DNA of 64,000 nucleotides from Chrysogorgia sp. JL179-B06 (Eukaryota; Cnidaria; Anthozoa; Scleralcyonacea; Chrysogorgiidae), in assembly GCA_035772405.1 (NCBI GenBank), contig JAYKKM010000473.1, positions 62,001 to 126,000 on the forward strand, given 5' to 3'. Under the pieces are notes generated by a model that was not told the DNA's origin, did not search any database, and was given only the letters and a program-made list of their open reading frames with translations. A program made the translations under genes and the position numbers. Positions 55,813 to 63,717 of the stretch are shown here, in pieces (within the stretch, counting starts at the first letter, position 1; each line of letters starts with the position of its first letter).

Positions 55813-57416
55813 CTATAACACATATTTGCTCACTAAATAGCCAGACACAGCCGAGACCCCTAGGACTAGCCACAACTCTGTGTTGTCTGGTGTCACCTTT
55901 GGTTTATCAAGTGTGACCAGATGCTCTTCCTGATGTGTCACGTTTGGTGTCAGACGATGTGTCACCTTTGGTTTATCAAGTGTCTCCAGATGCTCTCCAC
56001 CTTCTTGATGTACTTTCTTAACCTTCGTTTCTGTATAGTTTAACCCACTATTTACCCCAAACTTCATACTCTGTGTAGCAGTCTTCAATAGGTTGTTGTA
56101 CCCAGCGATTTTGTTCTTGAGGATTACAACGTTACTTGGCATTAACCACGTAGACGGTGACAGTGCAAGGTTTTGGACAACGTTAGTGTCTCTAATCGAC
56201 TTGTTCATGTTGAGAATCCACGTTGACACGTCGTAGTTTATAACACTGTCCTCCATCAACTTTCGGAACTCTTGTTGAGTCTCTAGACTGCCTGCAGAAT
56301 CACCAACGACTGACACACGTGTTCTCGCTTGCGCACCAAGTGTAGAGTAAACAAAGGCCTCTATGGACTGATTTAGATATTGTCTCCCAATGTTGGTGAA
56401 CCATTCGACACCAGAGGAACGTATCGTTTGTAGTCGTTCTTAACGTCGTTAATCGTGAAGACTCTCTCCTCACCTGTTGTACCATCAGCAAGAACCTTAC
56501 CTTGGTAGTAATGTTTTCTAGGAATCTTGTCTGTCTTACCATACAATTCTCCAGCGTCAAACTCTCTACTTATAGATCTCATACTCTCACCACCTTCCAT
56601 CCTTCTGAGAAGTCTTCTAACAGTAAAGTATAGATGGAACCTCATCACACTCGTAATAACAGGGTGAACTTCTTGTGAGGGTGACAAGTGTTGCAACGAC
56701 ACTCCACAACAGAAACTTGAACAATATGTTGCAAACACAACCCTGTAGTAGCTCTCGTTGTCGTCCCACTTTGACTTTGTCTTTGACGTGGTGATTTGTA
56801 GTATTGGTAGCTTTGAGAAAAAGTAGTTCTTTTGATTAACGAAGACTCTAAAGTTATTCACTGGGTAGTTCAACACGTTTTCTGTTGGATAGCCATCCCA
56901 AAGTCCCCAGTGGTTCTTGCGACCTTTTGGTAATGGTTGAATAGTTCCACCAGATAGCCATATGTCTGGAAACTTGTCGTTGTGACCTTTTGGAGACTTG
57001 TTGTGTAGCCAAACCCACATACTCTTGTCGTTTTTGAAGGTATCACTAGTTATGTTAGTGCTTATGATGTCGTTGTTTCTAAAATATATGTCAACGCCAT
57101 TAACCTCACCGTCTTGTGAGACAGTTGGATCGAACTCAAACTTGCTCAAAGTGATGTGAGGGTACTTTTTCACTAGATTCAGCTTAGCCACGCGTACGGC
57201 GTTAGCTATCTCTTTTTGGTTAACTATCATTGGTTTGTTTATCGTTAGATACTTAGTGTACTCCGGGTTACTCTTAAACCTACTTGAGTCTACCGAAACG
57301 TCACCAATATTAGTTTTCGTCACGAAGAATATATGTATATGCATATTGTCGTCAACGTCAAGAAAAAACCTATTCTTGTCAGCATAAGGATACTTTCTTT
57401 TGAACGCGTCCATCAT
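55813..57416 (-). pseudogene. Large conserved Polinton protein, one frame break
   Basis: Codons from the ATG at 57416 encode about 325 residues with a compact beta-rich start (FLDVDDNMHIHIFFVTKTN), WLHNKSP, GLWDGYPTENVLNYPV and SPSQEVHPVITSVMRFHLYF. Near 56425-56445 the frame changes; the continuation to 55813 contains GVEWFTNIGRQYLNQSIEAF, STLGAQARTRVSVVG, ETQQEFRKLMEDS and STWLMPSNVV, then a repeat (LDKPKVT twice) and a C-terminal membrane anchor. I recall the same motif order in one protein of animal Polintons, so the two frames are probably one gene of about 530 codons. Function unknown; a structural protein is likely. It starts 17 bp from the divergent putative penton gene. Confidence 0.65.
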
Positions 57417-57433
57417 AACATACCGTACGTTAT
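57417..57433. promoter_or_regulatory. 17-bp divergent promoter region
   Basis: Only TACCGTACGT-type sequence (AACATACCGTACGTTAT) separates the start codons of the leftward block (57416) and rightward block (57434). On the minus strand it matches the shared motif ACGTACGGTATGTTATG, and on the plus strand it gives ACATACCGTACGTTAT. The core CGTACG is self-complementary. Confidence 0.6.
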
Positions 57434-58080
57434 ATGAGAGTGGTAGTATTGATTAGTGGTTCGACGAAAACTATAGACCTACAAGAGTCAATTTTAGCAA
57501 TAAACTCAGACCCTTACGTATTGGTAAATAAGGCAACCATCTTTTGGGACTACCTTAACGTAACCACAGCTAACAACAAGATAACTTATAACAGTAGTGA
57601 CTACGTTTTTAGCACTGGGTACCACACCTTTAAAATGATCGCCGACGACTTGAAAGAGTTAGGAGACGTCAAGCTAGTAGCTAACAGACATGACTCGACG
57701 TGTACGATAACAACTGATCAACAAATAGAACTGTTTGAATTTGGACAACTTTTAGGATTTGACGAAAACACTACAATAGCCACCACAAAAACCAGTCCCA
57801 ACGTTGTGAACGTTAACAGAGGACTGAGATACATACAAGTAACATCTAATATTGTGGACAGATCTAAGAACATAGTTAACGGTAACAGAAGCGATTGTAT
57901 CACAGTACTGCCAATAACTATAGCACACAGACATTAAAGGGTTCTGTACAACATTTTGGTGTTGGGTCGAAAATCCCAATAAACAAAGGAGTCATCAACC
58001 AACTAGAGTTCAAGATAACAGATCAGGACGATAACAGTGTTAGCGTTGGTAAGGTGCTGTTAGATTTACACATCATGTAG
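57434..58080 (+). pseudogene. Putative minor capsid (penton) protein, one frame break
   Basis: The first frame runs from the ATG at 57434 to 57937 and has beta-strand-rich sequence with LFEFGQLLGFDENTTI and LRYIQVTSNIVDRSKNIVNG. The last part, to 58080, is in another frame and ends GKVLLDLHIM. The size (about 215 codons) and the pattern of a surface-exposed strand region followed by VELHI-like ends resemble single-jelly-roll minor capsid proteins of Polintons. A one-base loss between about 57905 and 57935 accounts for the break. It is directly followed by integrase. Confidence 0.5.
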
Positions 58081-58085
58081 TGTAT

Positions 58086-59606
58086 ATGGAGCAAGAACTA
58101 AGAGATATTTACTATAATCCATCAACTGGTTACCAGTCTGCTGAGAGACTGTACCAAAGAGCGTTGGAAGATGGACTAAGTGTTAGTAGGGCAAAGATAA
58201 AGGACTGGTTAAAATCTCAAGACACGTACACCAGGTACAAACCGATTGTTAGGAAACATAAGTTTAGACAAACATTTGTTGACTATCTGGGTGAGCAGAT
58301 ACAGATGGATTTGGTCGATATGGGTAAGTACAAGCATAAGAACAACGGGTACTACTGGATACTAACAGCCACTGAGATCCTTAGTAGGTATGCTTTCGCA
58401 ATACCTGTCTACAGGAAAGACACGAAAAACATGACTAAGGCTGTCACAAAGTTACTAGAGAAGGCTAAGGTTAGATTTGGTGAGTATCCAAAGCTGGTTC
58501 AGTTTGACGACGGTAAGGAATTCTATAACGTTGGTGTGAAGGATCTATTGGATAAACACAATGTGAAGTACTTTAGCACGAACTCTGATAAAAAGGCAGC
58601 AGTCGTGGAACGGTTTAACAGAACACTCAAGACGTCTATGTGGAAGTACTTCTACAGTAAAGGAACGCACAAGTGGATAGACATTTTAGACCAGCTCGTC
58701 GAAAATTACAATAATACCAAACACAGTACTATTCTAATGAAACCTAAAGACGTTAGTAAGAAAAACGAAAATGAAGTATGGACGACATTGTTTGGACACC
58801 ATTTCGGTGACTACCCACTACCAAAGTTCAAAGTAGGTGAGACTGTCAGGATATCGAAGTACAAGAGCATATTCGCAAAGGGGTATGAGGCTAACTTCAC
58901 CGAGGAGCTATTCAAAGTGTCAAAGGTTATGCGTGGTGACCCTACCGTGTACGAGATAGAGGACCAGGCTGAAGGAGGGTTCGATGAAATCGAAATGCAA
59001 GATCGTAACGAGTTTGATAAATATACAGACGAACAGTTAGAAAGCGAAGTCAACCGACTCAATGATATAGTCGAGGAATACGGGACAACACAAGAACTTA
59101 GTAGCATACATAACAGAATCACCAGGGTGAAACAAGAGATAGAGACTAGAGTTATAGATCGCAGAGTACAAGACAGAATCAGACATGCGGAGACGTCGTT
59201 CGTAGACAATGACGACGGAACAGTGTTAATAACTAGTAAAGGAACCACCACTAATGCCCCAGCAGTAGTGTTTGCTGAACCGGTGACATATGGTGACGTC
59301 CACGACGAGAGTTTTAATTTAGCTTTCGAAGATGCTATCGAAATCGAAAGAAGACTGAAAGAACTAAACGAACTCAACAAAAAGTTGGTAAGAAATGGTA
59401 TAAAAAGAACTGATCTAATAAGTATAAAAATACGTAAATTGTATAACAAAAGACTCAGTAATGATGATATGTCAAGGAATATAGTTAATAGGTCATACGT
59501 GACACCCTCAGGTTCTATACTTTTCAAACCGATAAACGAAGACGGTGAGTATTTGAAACCTAAACTAATTCTAAAACCTGGAAAAAAATGGTTTGATCTA
59601 CAGTAA
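58086..59606 (+). CDS. Retroviral-type integrase with C-terminal extension (506 aa)
   Basis: This enzyme inserts the element and makes the 6-bp duplication. Residues numbered from the ATG at 58086: an N-terminal helical region, then an rve core with Asp 75 (QMDLVDM), Asp 141 (QFDDGKEF, where TDxGxEF is usual) and Glu 175 (AAVVERFNRTL). The D-x33-E spacing is close to D35E. An SH3/chromo-like region with VGETVRISKYK and GDPTVYEIED follows at about 255-300. The last 200 residues are charged and helical and unlike integrase; they look like the start of the next protein fused in frame. The frame at 58080 begins with GTG, so ATG 58086 is preferred. Confidence 0.93.
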   Translation: MEQELRDIYYNPSTGYQSAERLYQRALEDGLSVSRAKIKDWLKSQDTYTRYKPIVRKHKFRQTFVDYLGEQIQMDLVDMGKYKHKNNGYYWILTATEILSRYAFAIPVYRKDTKNMTKAVTKLLEKAKVRFGEYPKLVQFDDGKEFYNVGVKDLLDKHNVKYFSTNSDKKAAVVERFNRTLKTSMWKYFYSKGTHKWIDILDQLVENYNNTKHSTILMKPKDVSKKNENEVWTTLFGHHFGDYPLPKFKVGETVRISKYKSIFAKGYEANFTEELFKVSKVMRGDPTVYEIEDQAEGGFDEIEMQDRNEFDKYTDEQLESEVNRLNDIVEEYGTTQELSSIHNRITRVKQEIETRVIDRRVQDRIRHAETSFVDNDDGTVLITSKGTTTNAPAVVFAEPVTYGDVHDESFNLAFEDAIEIERRLKELNELNKKLVRNGIKRTDLISIKIRKLYNKRLSNDDMSRNIVNRSYVTPSGSILFKPINEDGEYLKPKLILKPGKKWFDLQ

Positions 59607-60351
59607 AGACAGTAGAAGTAAACGTGCGATTGAGCAGTTCAAGCAGTTAGTTGAACAAATCCCTGACACCTCAACTAACGTTACAGGAAACACCACAGTT
59701 TCGAGTGACTTCCCATTAATTGAAACAGAAGTGAACTACGATAATGTATTTGGGTTAACAGAAAAAGAAAATAGTGAGCTACGAGGTGTCCTAAGCCCAA
59801 ACAACAGTGTCGATCCAGACACTAGATCACTATTTGTAAAAGAGCAAGCCGATCATTTTCAGAACGCTATTGACAAGACCGCAGACGATATGAATAGAGA
59901 GGAATATGGTTCCATAAAGAGGACAGAATTGTATGAGCGATTGACAGGTCTTGAGATAGCTAAGGATCGAACCTTAAATCAAGTGGAACTCGAGTCTATT
60001 AGAGAAGAACAAGAAGAGGACATCACTCGGTTACAAAAAATAAAGGAGTGGTTTAAGGAAAACTGGTTGGGTGCTTCAGCTATGGGAATAACCATAGCCT
60101 CTTTTATCACCACGATCATAATATCCGCTAGAAGTGTTGTCTTCAAAGGTGGTCAAGCACTTGGAAAATTAGGGAAAGCTATAGCTAATCTAGCCACAAA
60201 GGCTGGCCTTCTACTGGCTGGACTGCTAAACGTGGTGGCGACTGCGTTAAAGTGGGGAGCTGCAGGCATATCTTGGTTAGCGTCTAATTTATGGATCCTA
60301 GCGATAGCACTAGCTTGGTTCGTCTACGATCAGTACAAACAGAGGAAATAA
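59593..60351 (+). CDS. Membrane protein (about 250 aa), start unclear
   Basis: A long acidic/polar N-terminal part (GLTEKENSELRGVLSPNNSV, KEQADHFQNAIDKTADDMNR) is followed by multiple hydrophobic segments (SAMGITIASFITTIIISA, AGLLLAGLLNVVATALKW, WLASNLWILAIALAWFVYD). The frame has no ATG near its beginning and overlaps the 3' end of integrase. The A7 tract at 59582-59588 lies exactly where the two frames meet, so an indel there may have split one longer integrase-proximal protein. Homologous membrane proteins follow integrase in other Polintons as I recall. A virion membrane role is inferred. Confidence 0.65.
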   Translation: MIYSKDSRSKRAIEQFKQLVEQIPDTSTNVTGNTTVSSDFPLIETEVNYDNVFGLTEKENSELRGVLSPNNSVDPDTRSLFVKEQADHFQNAIDKTADDMNREEYGSIKRTELYERLTGLEIAKDRTLNQVELESIREEQEEDITRLQKIKEWFKENWLGASAMGITIASFITTIIISARSVVFKGGQALGKLGKAIANLATKAGLLLAGLLNVVATALKWGAAGISWLASNLWILAIALAWFVYDQYKQRK

Positions 60352-60376
60352 AACATGACTTGTGTTATAATATAGT

Positions 60377-61609
60377 ATGAACACTAACGAGAGAGAGTTG
60401 CTTCCTGGATATAGACGTCGCGGAATATCTTCTATCAAAGGCATGAGAACCCGTCACGTTGTAACGCTAAACCCTAACAAAGCCAATCCAGGGGAAGAGT
60501 TGTACATCGACATCCCCAAAACAAAGGGTAACACTTGTTTGGTACCCTCTAGTCTCCATCTTCTATTCGACTTTAAGAGTTCGAACGTGAAATCATGGTT
60601 TCTTAACAACCTTTCTAGACTACTACTAGAGAGACTGGTGGTGAAACTAGCAGGTGAGACTGTGTACGACAACAGTGGTGAAAGCGTAATCGGTACGTAT
60701 AAAGACCTCTGGAAATCTAGCAGTGAGCGAGACCAGATGGTCGAATATGGTATAGCAAACGAGAACCTTCGAAAGTTAATCTCAAAGGACGACAGTGGTG
60801 CAGCCAGTGGAGACACACAAAAAGTTAGTGACGGTCTGATGTTCTCCGTCCATGACACTAAACAAAAGATTCAAATCGACAAGATTCTAGAAGATCATGG
60901 TCTATATGCACCATACAACATGAACAACAATTTCAGGTACATAATCACACTCCCCAAAGCATCTGATATTATGGTGGCTCAATCTGGATCAGCTGTGGCT
61001 GGCTATACGTTAGAGAACCTCGAGTTAGAGTACGAAACTATCGAGAGTCAAGAGATTGCTGACGAAGTATCGTCTCTATACGCATCCGGTAGGTCTCTAT
61101 CATACGAACACGTCACGCTAATGAAGACTGTAGAGTGGGATAAAGGAATCACACTCGTGAATGAGAATATTAATCTACCGAGAAAATCGATGAAATCTGT
61201 CGTTTTACTCTTCACAAATAAAACAAGAACTGATAGTGAAGAGTTCATCTATCCAAACATAGAGTCAGTCAAACTCACCATAGAAGGCGTGCCAAATATG
61301 GTATACAGTCAAGGAATACCTAAATCAAGACTATGGGGAGAAGCAAAAAGACTATTCGGACAACTAAACTATGACTATATGACTGTCCAAAAGTTTTACA
61401 AAGACGGTTTCGCTTTGGTTATTGACCTTAGGTCTATCGAAGACAACGATAAGGTTGCAACTGGAAAGAAGATCGTGAACACCCAGTCAGGAATACTGAT
61501 GGAAATCACTAAAGAAGCTACAACAGCGAACGTCATGTGTAGAATATTCGTACTCTCCGACGGTCTTGTAAACTTCATCAACAATGATCTACAATCAATC
61601 CAGTACTAA
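60377..61609 (+). CDS. Putative major capsid protein (410 aa)
   Basis: An intact frame starts from an ATG preceded by ACATGACTTGTGTTATAATA. It is beta-rich throughout, begins with a basic region (GYRRRGISSIKGMRTRHVV), and has NPGEELYIDIPKTKG, VPSSLHLLFDF, RLLLERLVVKLAGETVYDNS and LENLELEYE. A second half contains VILLF-type strands and IPKSRLWGEAKRLFGQ. Length and position between integrase-side genes and the packaging ATPase fit the double-jelly-roll major capsid of Polintons. No short diagnostic motif exists, so confidence is moderate; structure prediction would settle it. It overlaps the ATPase frame by 26 bp if that starts at 61584. Confidence 0.6.
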   Translation: MNTNERELLPGYRRRGISSIKGMRTRHVVTLNPNKANPGEELYIDIPKTKGNTCLVPSSLHLLFDFKSSNVKSWFLNNLSRLLLERLVVKLAGETVYDNSGESVIGTYKDLWKSSSERDQMVEYGIANENLRKLISKDDSGAASGDTQKVSDGLMFSVHDTKQKIQIDKILEDHGLYAPYNMNNNFRYIITLPKASDIMVAQSGSAVAGYTLENLELEYETIESQEIADEVSSLYASGRSLSYEHVTLMKTVEWDKGITLVNENINLPRKSMKSVVLLFTNKTRTDSEEFIYPNIESVKLTIEGVPNMVYSQGIPKSRLWGEAKRLFGQLNYDYMTVQKFYKDGFALVIDLRSIEDNDKVATGKKIVNTQSGILMEITKEATTANVMCRIFVLSDGLVNFINNDLQSIQY

Positions 61610-61625
61610 ACATATAGTACTCTAT

Positions 61626-62270
61626 ATGAAAACACCTTTCAACATGCTAATTGTTGGTATGACAGCCTGCGGTAAAACGTACTACCTCTTGGATATGATA
61701 GAGAAAGACTACATGAATCACTTCGATTTCATCATTCTTATATGTCCAACATTTGAATGGAACAAAACGTACACAGAGTGGAAATACTTCAGAGACCCAA
61801 ACTTCATAGCTATTCAGTGTGAGCAGGACAAGGTCGACGTAGTTCTTAAATATGTGACTGATACTTATAAAGGCACCAACTCATTAATAGTATTAGACGA
61901 TTGTGCTGGTGGGCAGGACGTTAAAAACAGAACAAGTGAACTAGTTAAACTAGCCTTTAGCGCTAGACACTACAACCTATCCACAATAGTCATAACACAA
62001 CAACTAACCTCAATTAGTAAACCATATCGTGAGAACATCTCAAAGTTAGTAACATTCTACAACCCTAACAGAAACGATATGAAAATTATCGTAGACGATT
62101 ATCTCAACGGAGTTGATAAAGTGGAAATTCATAAAATAATAAGACAGTTGAAAGACAACGAGTACGCAAGATTGGAGATATTTCTAAGACACCCGTACTC
62201 GTACGAAATAGTTATTCCGCAAAAACAAAACCGATGTGTTTTGTATAGTATAGGACATGCCAAAACGTAA
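61626..62270 (+). CDS. Genome-packaging ATPase, FtsK/HerA (A32-like) family (214 aa)
   Basis: From the ATG at 61626 the Walker A motif GMTACGKT is at residues 11-18, Walker B LIVLDDC at about 87-93, and a polar sensor ITQQ at about 123-126. This arrangement matches the small packaging ATPases of Polintons, virophages and poxvirus A32. It would pump the linear genome into capsids. The frame also has an ATG at 61584 inside the capsid gene; 61626 gives the usual short N-terminus before Walker A. Its stop overlaps the start of the next gene by 14 bp. Confidence 0.92.
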   Translation: MKTPFNMLIVGMTACGKTYYLLDMIEKDYMNHFDFIILICPTFEWNKTYTEWKYFRDPNFIAIQCEQDKVDVVLKYVTDTYKGTNSLIVLDDCAGGQDVKNRTSELVKLAFSARHYNLSTIVITQQLTSISKPYRENISKLVTFYNPNRNDMKIIVDDYLNGVDKVEIHKIIRQLKDNEYARLEIFLRHPYSYEIVIPQKQNRCVLYSIGHAKT

Positions 62271-62805
62271 GACAAAAAATACTGATACAATTGATGAACT
62301 AATTGAAGACATACGAGAAGCAGAACAGGAAGTGATTGATGAACCACAAATCGACACATCACAAGTTGACGACACTCCTCAAACTGATGTAGACAAGAAA
62401 CGAGACGAACTAAGAAGACTCTCAGAGGACGGTGAGATAGACAAACCCATCGCTTATCTCAAAAAGGCCTCAGATAAAGTTATCAACAAGATCTACGAAG
62501 AATGGGAGGTAAAAAGAATGGAGAAAGCGAACGTGTTTCTCTGTGACCTTTTAATAAGCAAGTTCGCCCACGCGTTAGGAGGGTTCAACGCTATTGAATC
62601 ACCTGAAAAGCTCGAAAAAGAGTTGATTACTGACCAGCTACTTAAAAGAGACGTAGAGAAGTTTATATCATACGTATCCCCCTACCTCCCTTGTTTAGGG
62701 TTGTTATCGGGTGGACTAACAACTAGTAAACACGTATTTAGCCATATGTCTAGAGGGGAAATCCCCGAGGGGGGACCCCCGAACGAAGGAGACAGTGCTA
62801 TCTAA
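62257..62805 (+). CDS. Conserved Polinton protein of unknown function (182 aa)
   Basis: The first 60 residues are highly charged and probably disordered. The middle has a helical segment (DKVINKIYEEWEVKRMEKAN) and the end a hydrophobic stretch (YVSPYLPCLGLLSGGLTTSK). It overlaps the ATPase by 14 bp, suggesting co-expression. No catalytic triad of an adenovirus-type protease is present. Near the stop, GGGGAAATCCCCGAGGGGGG could form a small hairpin. Confidence 0.7.
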   Translation: MPKRKTKNTDTIDELIEDIREAEQEVIDEPQIDTSQVDDTPQTDVDKKRDELRRLSEDGEIDKPIAYLKKASDKVINKIYEEWEVKRMEKANVFLCDLLISKFAHALGGFNAIESPEKLEKELITDQLLKRDVEKFISYVSPYLPCLGLLSGGLTTSKHVFSHMSRGEIPEGGPPNEGDSAI

Positions 62806-63162
62806 TTACAATATTAGCGGAAGCGAGTCGAAGACGATGTATCACACTACTATGTTCTTCAAGACGGAATGTGTGACAAACGACACAGCTGTGTCACTTT
62901 TTCCGGATACATTGTCTTAGATTGCGTAACAAACGACACAGCTGTGTCACTCGCACGGATAAGTGTAATGGACTGGGAAAAGAAGTCCAACTCACGATTC
63001 GAACGCCCTTAGTGAGTGTGTACAACGCTTAACCCCGCGAGCCACCACACCCATAGTAAGTTATACACTCATTTTATAGAATTTAAGTAAATCAAATTTT
63101 GGTTGGCGAACGTAGGTCCACACGGCTAAACCACACACTATTCCAAATCGTGTAGATTCCTA
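62806..63162. other. Non-coding stretch with palindromes and tRNA-like sequence
   Basis: GACACAGCTGTGTC (14 bp, self-complementary) occurs twice, at 62882-62895 and 62935-62948, each preceded by AAAC and followed by AC. On the minus strand 62986-63055 has a B-box-like GTTCGAATC and an A-box-like TGGCTCGCGGGG about 35 bp apart, resembling a tRNA gene, but the stems are incomplete. Confidence 0.6.
62986..63055 (-). other. tRNA-like (Pol III promoter-like) sequence
   Basis: The minus strand reads TGTGGTGGCTCGCGGGGTTA and, further on, GGGCGTTCGAATCGTGAG. The box order and spacing fit a tRNA-derived sequence, but acceptor and T stems do not pair well by eye, so I do not call it a tRNA gene. It may be a SINE or tRNA relic inserted in the Polinton. 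Confidence 0.35.
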
Positions 63163-63480
63163 ATGGATCTGACTTCTGGAAAACCGTCCTTGTATCGCCG
63201 TGTTCTACACTACTCTCCAGGGCTCCAGCGCTCATACACGGTAATGAGCGCTGGAGCCCTGGAGAGTAGCGTAGAACGTCAGGAATCAGTGGAGGAAAAG
63301 ATAGCGAGACTCAACAAAGATTTGTTATTCACCTATCAGATTAGAAAGCTCAAACGACAACTTTTCGCTAAGAGTAGCTTAGAACGTAAGAAACTAGACG
63401 AGAGGTTTAAACATACTGTACTTGGGAAAAGGATGGCCAGTTGTAAAAGAGAGTTGCGGCTTCTACGTACTAATATTTGA
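63163..63480 (+). CDS. Small basic helical protein (105 aa)
   Basis: The second half is helical and basic (EEKIARLNKDLLFTYQIRKL, LKRQLFAKSSLERKK), likely a coiled coil. The first half covers a near-perfect hairpin at 63202-63277, so the encoded residues there may be incidental and the true start could be later (ATG at 63244). It is the last gene before the right terminus. Function unknown. Confidence 0.5.
   Translation: MDLTSGKPSLYRRVLHYSPGLQRSYTVMSAGALESSVERQESVEEKIARLNKDLLFTYQIRKLKRQLFAKSSLERKKLDERFKHTVLGKRMASCKRELRLLRTNI
63202..63277. other. Long perfect-stem hairpin near the right end
   Basis: CTACTCTCCAGGGCTCCAGC GCTCAT (63210-63235) pairs perfectly with 63244-63269 across an 8-base loop, and the stem extends to 34 bp with one mismatch. 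It is GC-rich in an AT-rich element and lies inside a predicted reading frame. Confidence 0.9.
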
Positions 63481-63612
63481 AAAACTATTTCTGGAAACGC
63501 GTTATGGTTTTCGAGTCTAATTTATTTTGTTTCACTTAACGAATTTTATTTTGTCTTGTTTAGAGAATTTCTCATTTTATTTTATTTAACGAATTTTATT
63601 TCGTATCGTTTT

Positions 63613-63711
63613 AGTAGTCTCGAAAGTGGGGTTAACAGCAAATTTTTCAATTTTAGTTGCGAAGCACGAAAAATTGAAAACTGTGCTGGTAGCCCCACTT
63701 TCTATACTACT
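63613..63711. repeat. Right terminal hairpin of the Polinton
   Basis: The inner arm AGTAGTCTCGAAAGTGGGGT pairs with the terminal arm that ends AGCCCCACTTTCTATACTACT, and TTTTTCAATTTT pairs with AAAATTGAAAA inside, leaving a short loop AGTTGCGAAGCACG. The outer arm is identical to the left outer arm over 29 bp, and the inner arm carries the same variant bases as the left inner arm. Confidence 0.88.
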
Positions 63712-63717
63712 GAAAAC

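Larger units (their letters stand above)
47030..63711. mobile_element. Near-complete Polinton/Maverick, 16,682 bp
   Basis: Inverted termini GTAGTATAGAAAGTGGGGCT... match over 29 bp at both ends, and a 6-bp duplication GAAAAC flanks them (47024-47029, 63712-63717). The right end finishes in CT as Polintons do; the left first base is C rather than A. Size, duplication length and gene set (PolB, retroviral-type integrase, packaging ATPase, capsid-type proteins) are diagnostic. Gene order is PolB rightward, a leftward block to 57416, then a rightward block to 63480. Frame breaks occur in five places, and no adenovirus-type protease is seen. Confidence 0.95.

Noticed and set aside
56300..56560. 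86-codon minus-strand frame
   Set aside because: It is the third frame across the break in the large protein, has no sensible composition (many Cys, Trp, Arg) and is a shadow.
58811..59527. 238-codon minus-strand frame opposite integrase
   Set aside because: It is a Ser/Leu-rich antisense shadow of the integrase extension, with no homology.
59582..59606. Canonical -1 ribosomal frameshift at A AAA AAA between integrase and membrane protein
   Set aside because: The -1 frame meets TGA within three codons; joining to the downstream frame needs +1.
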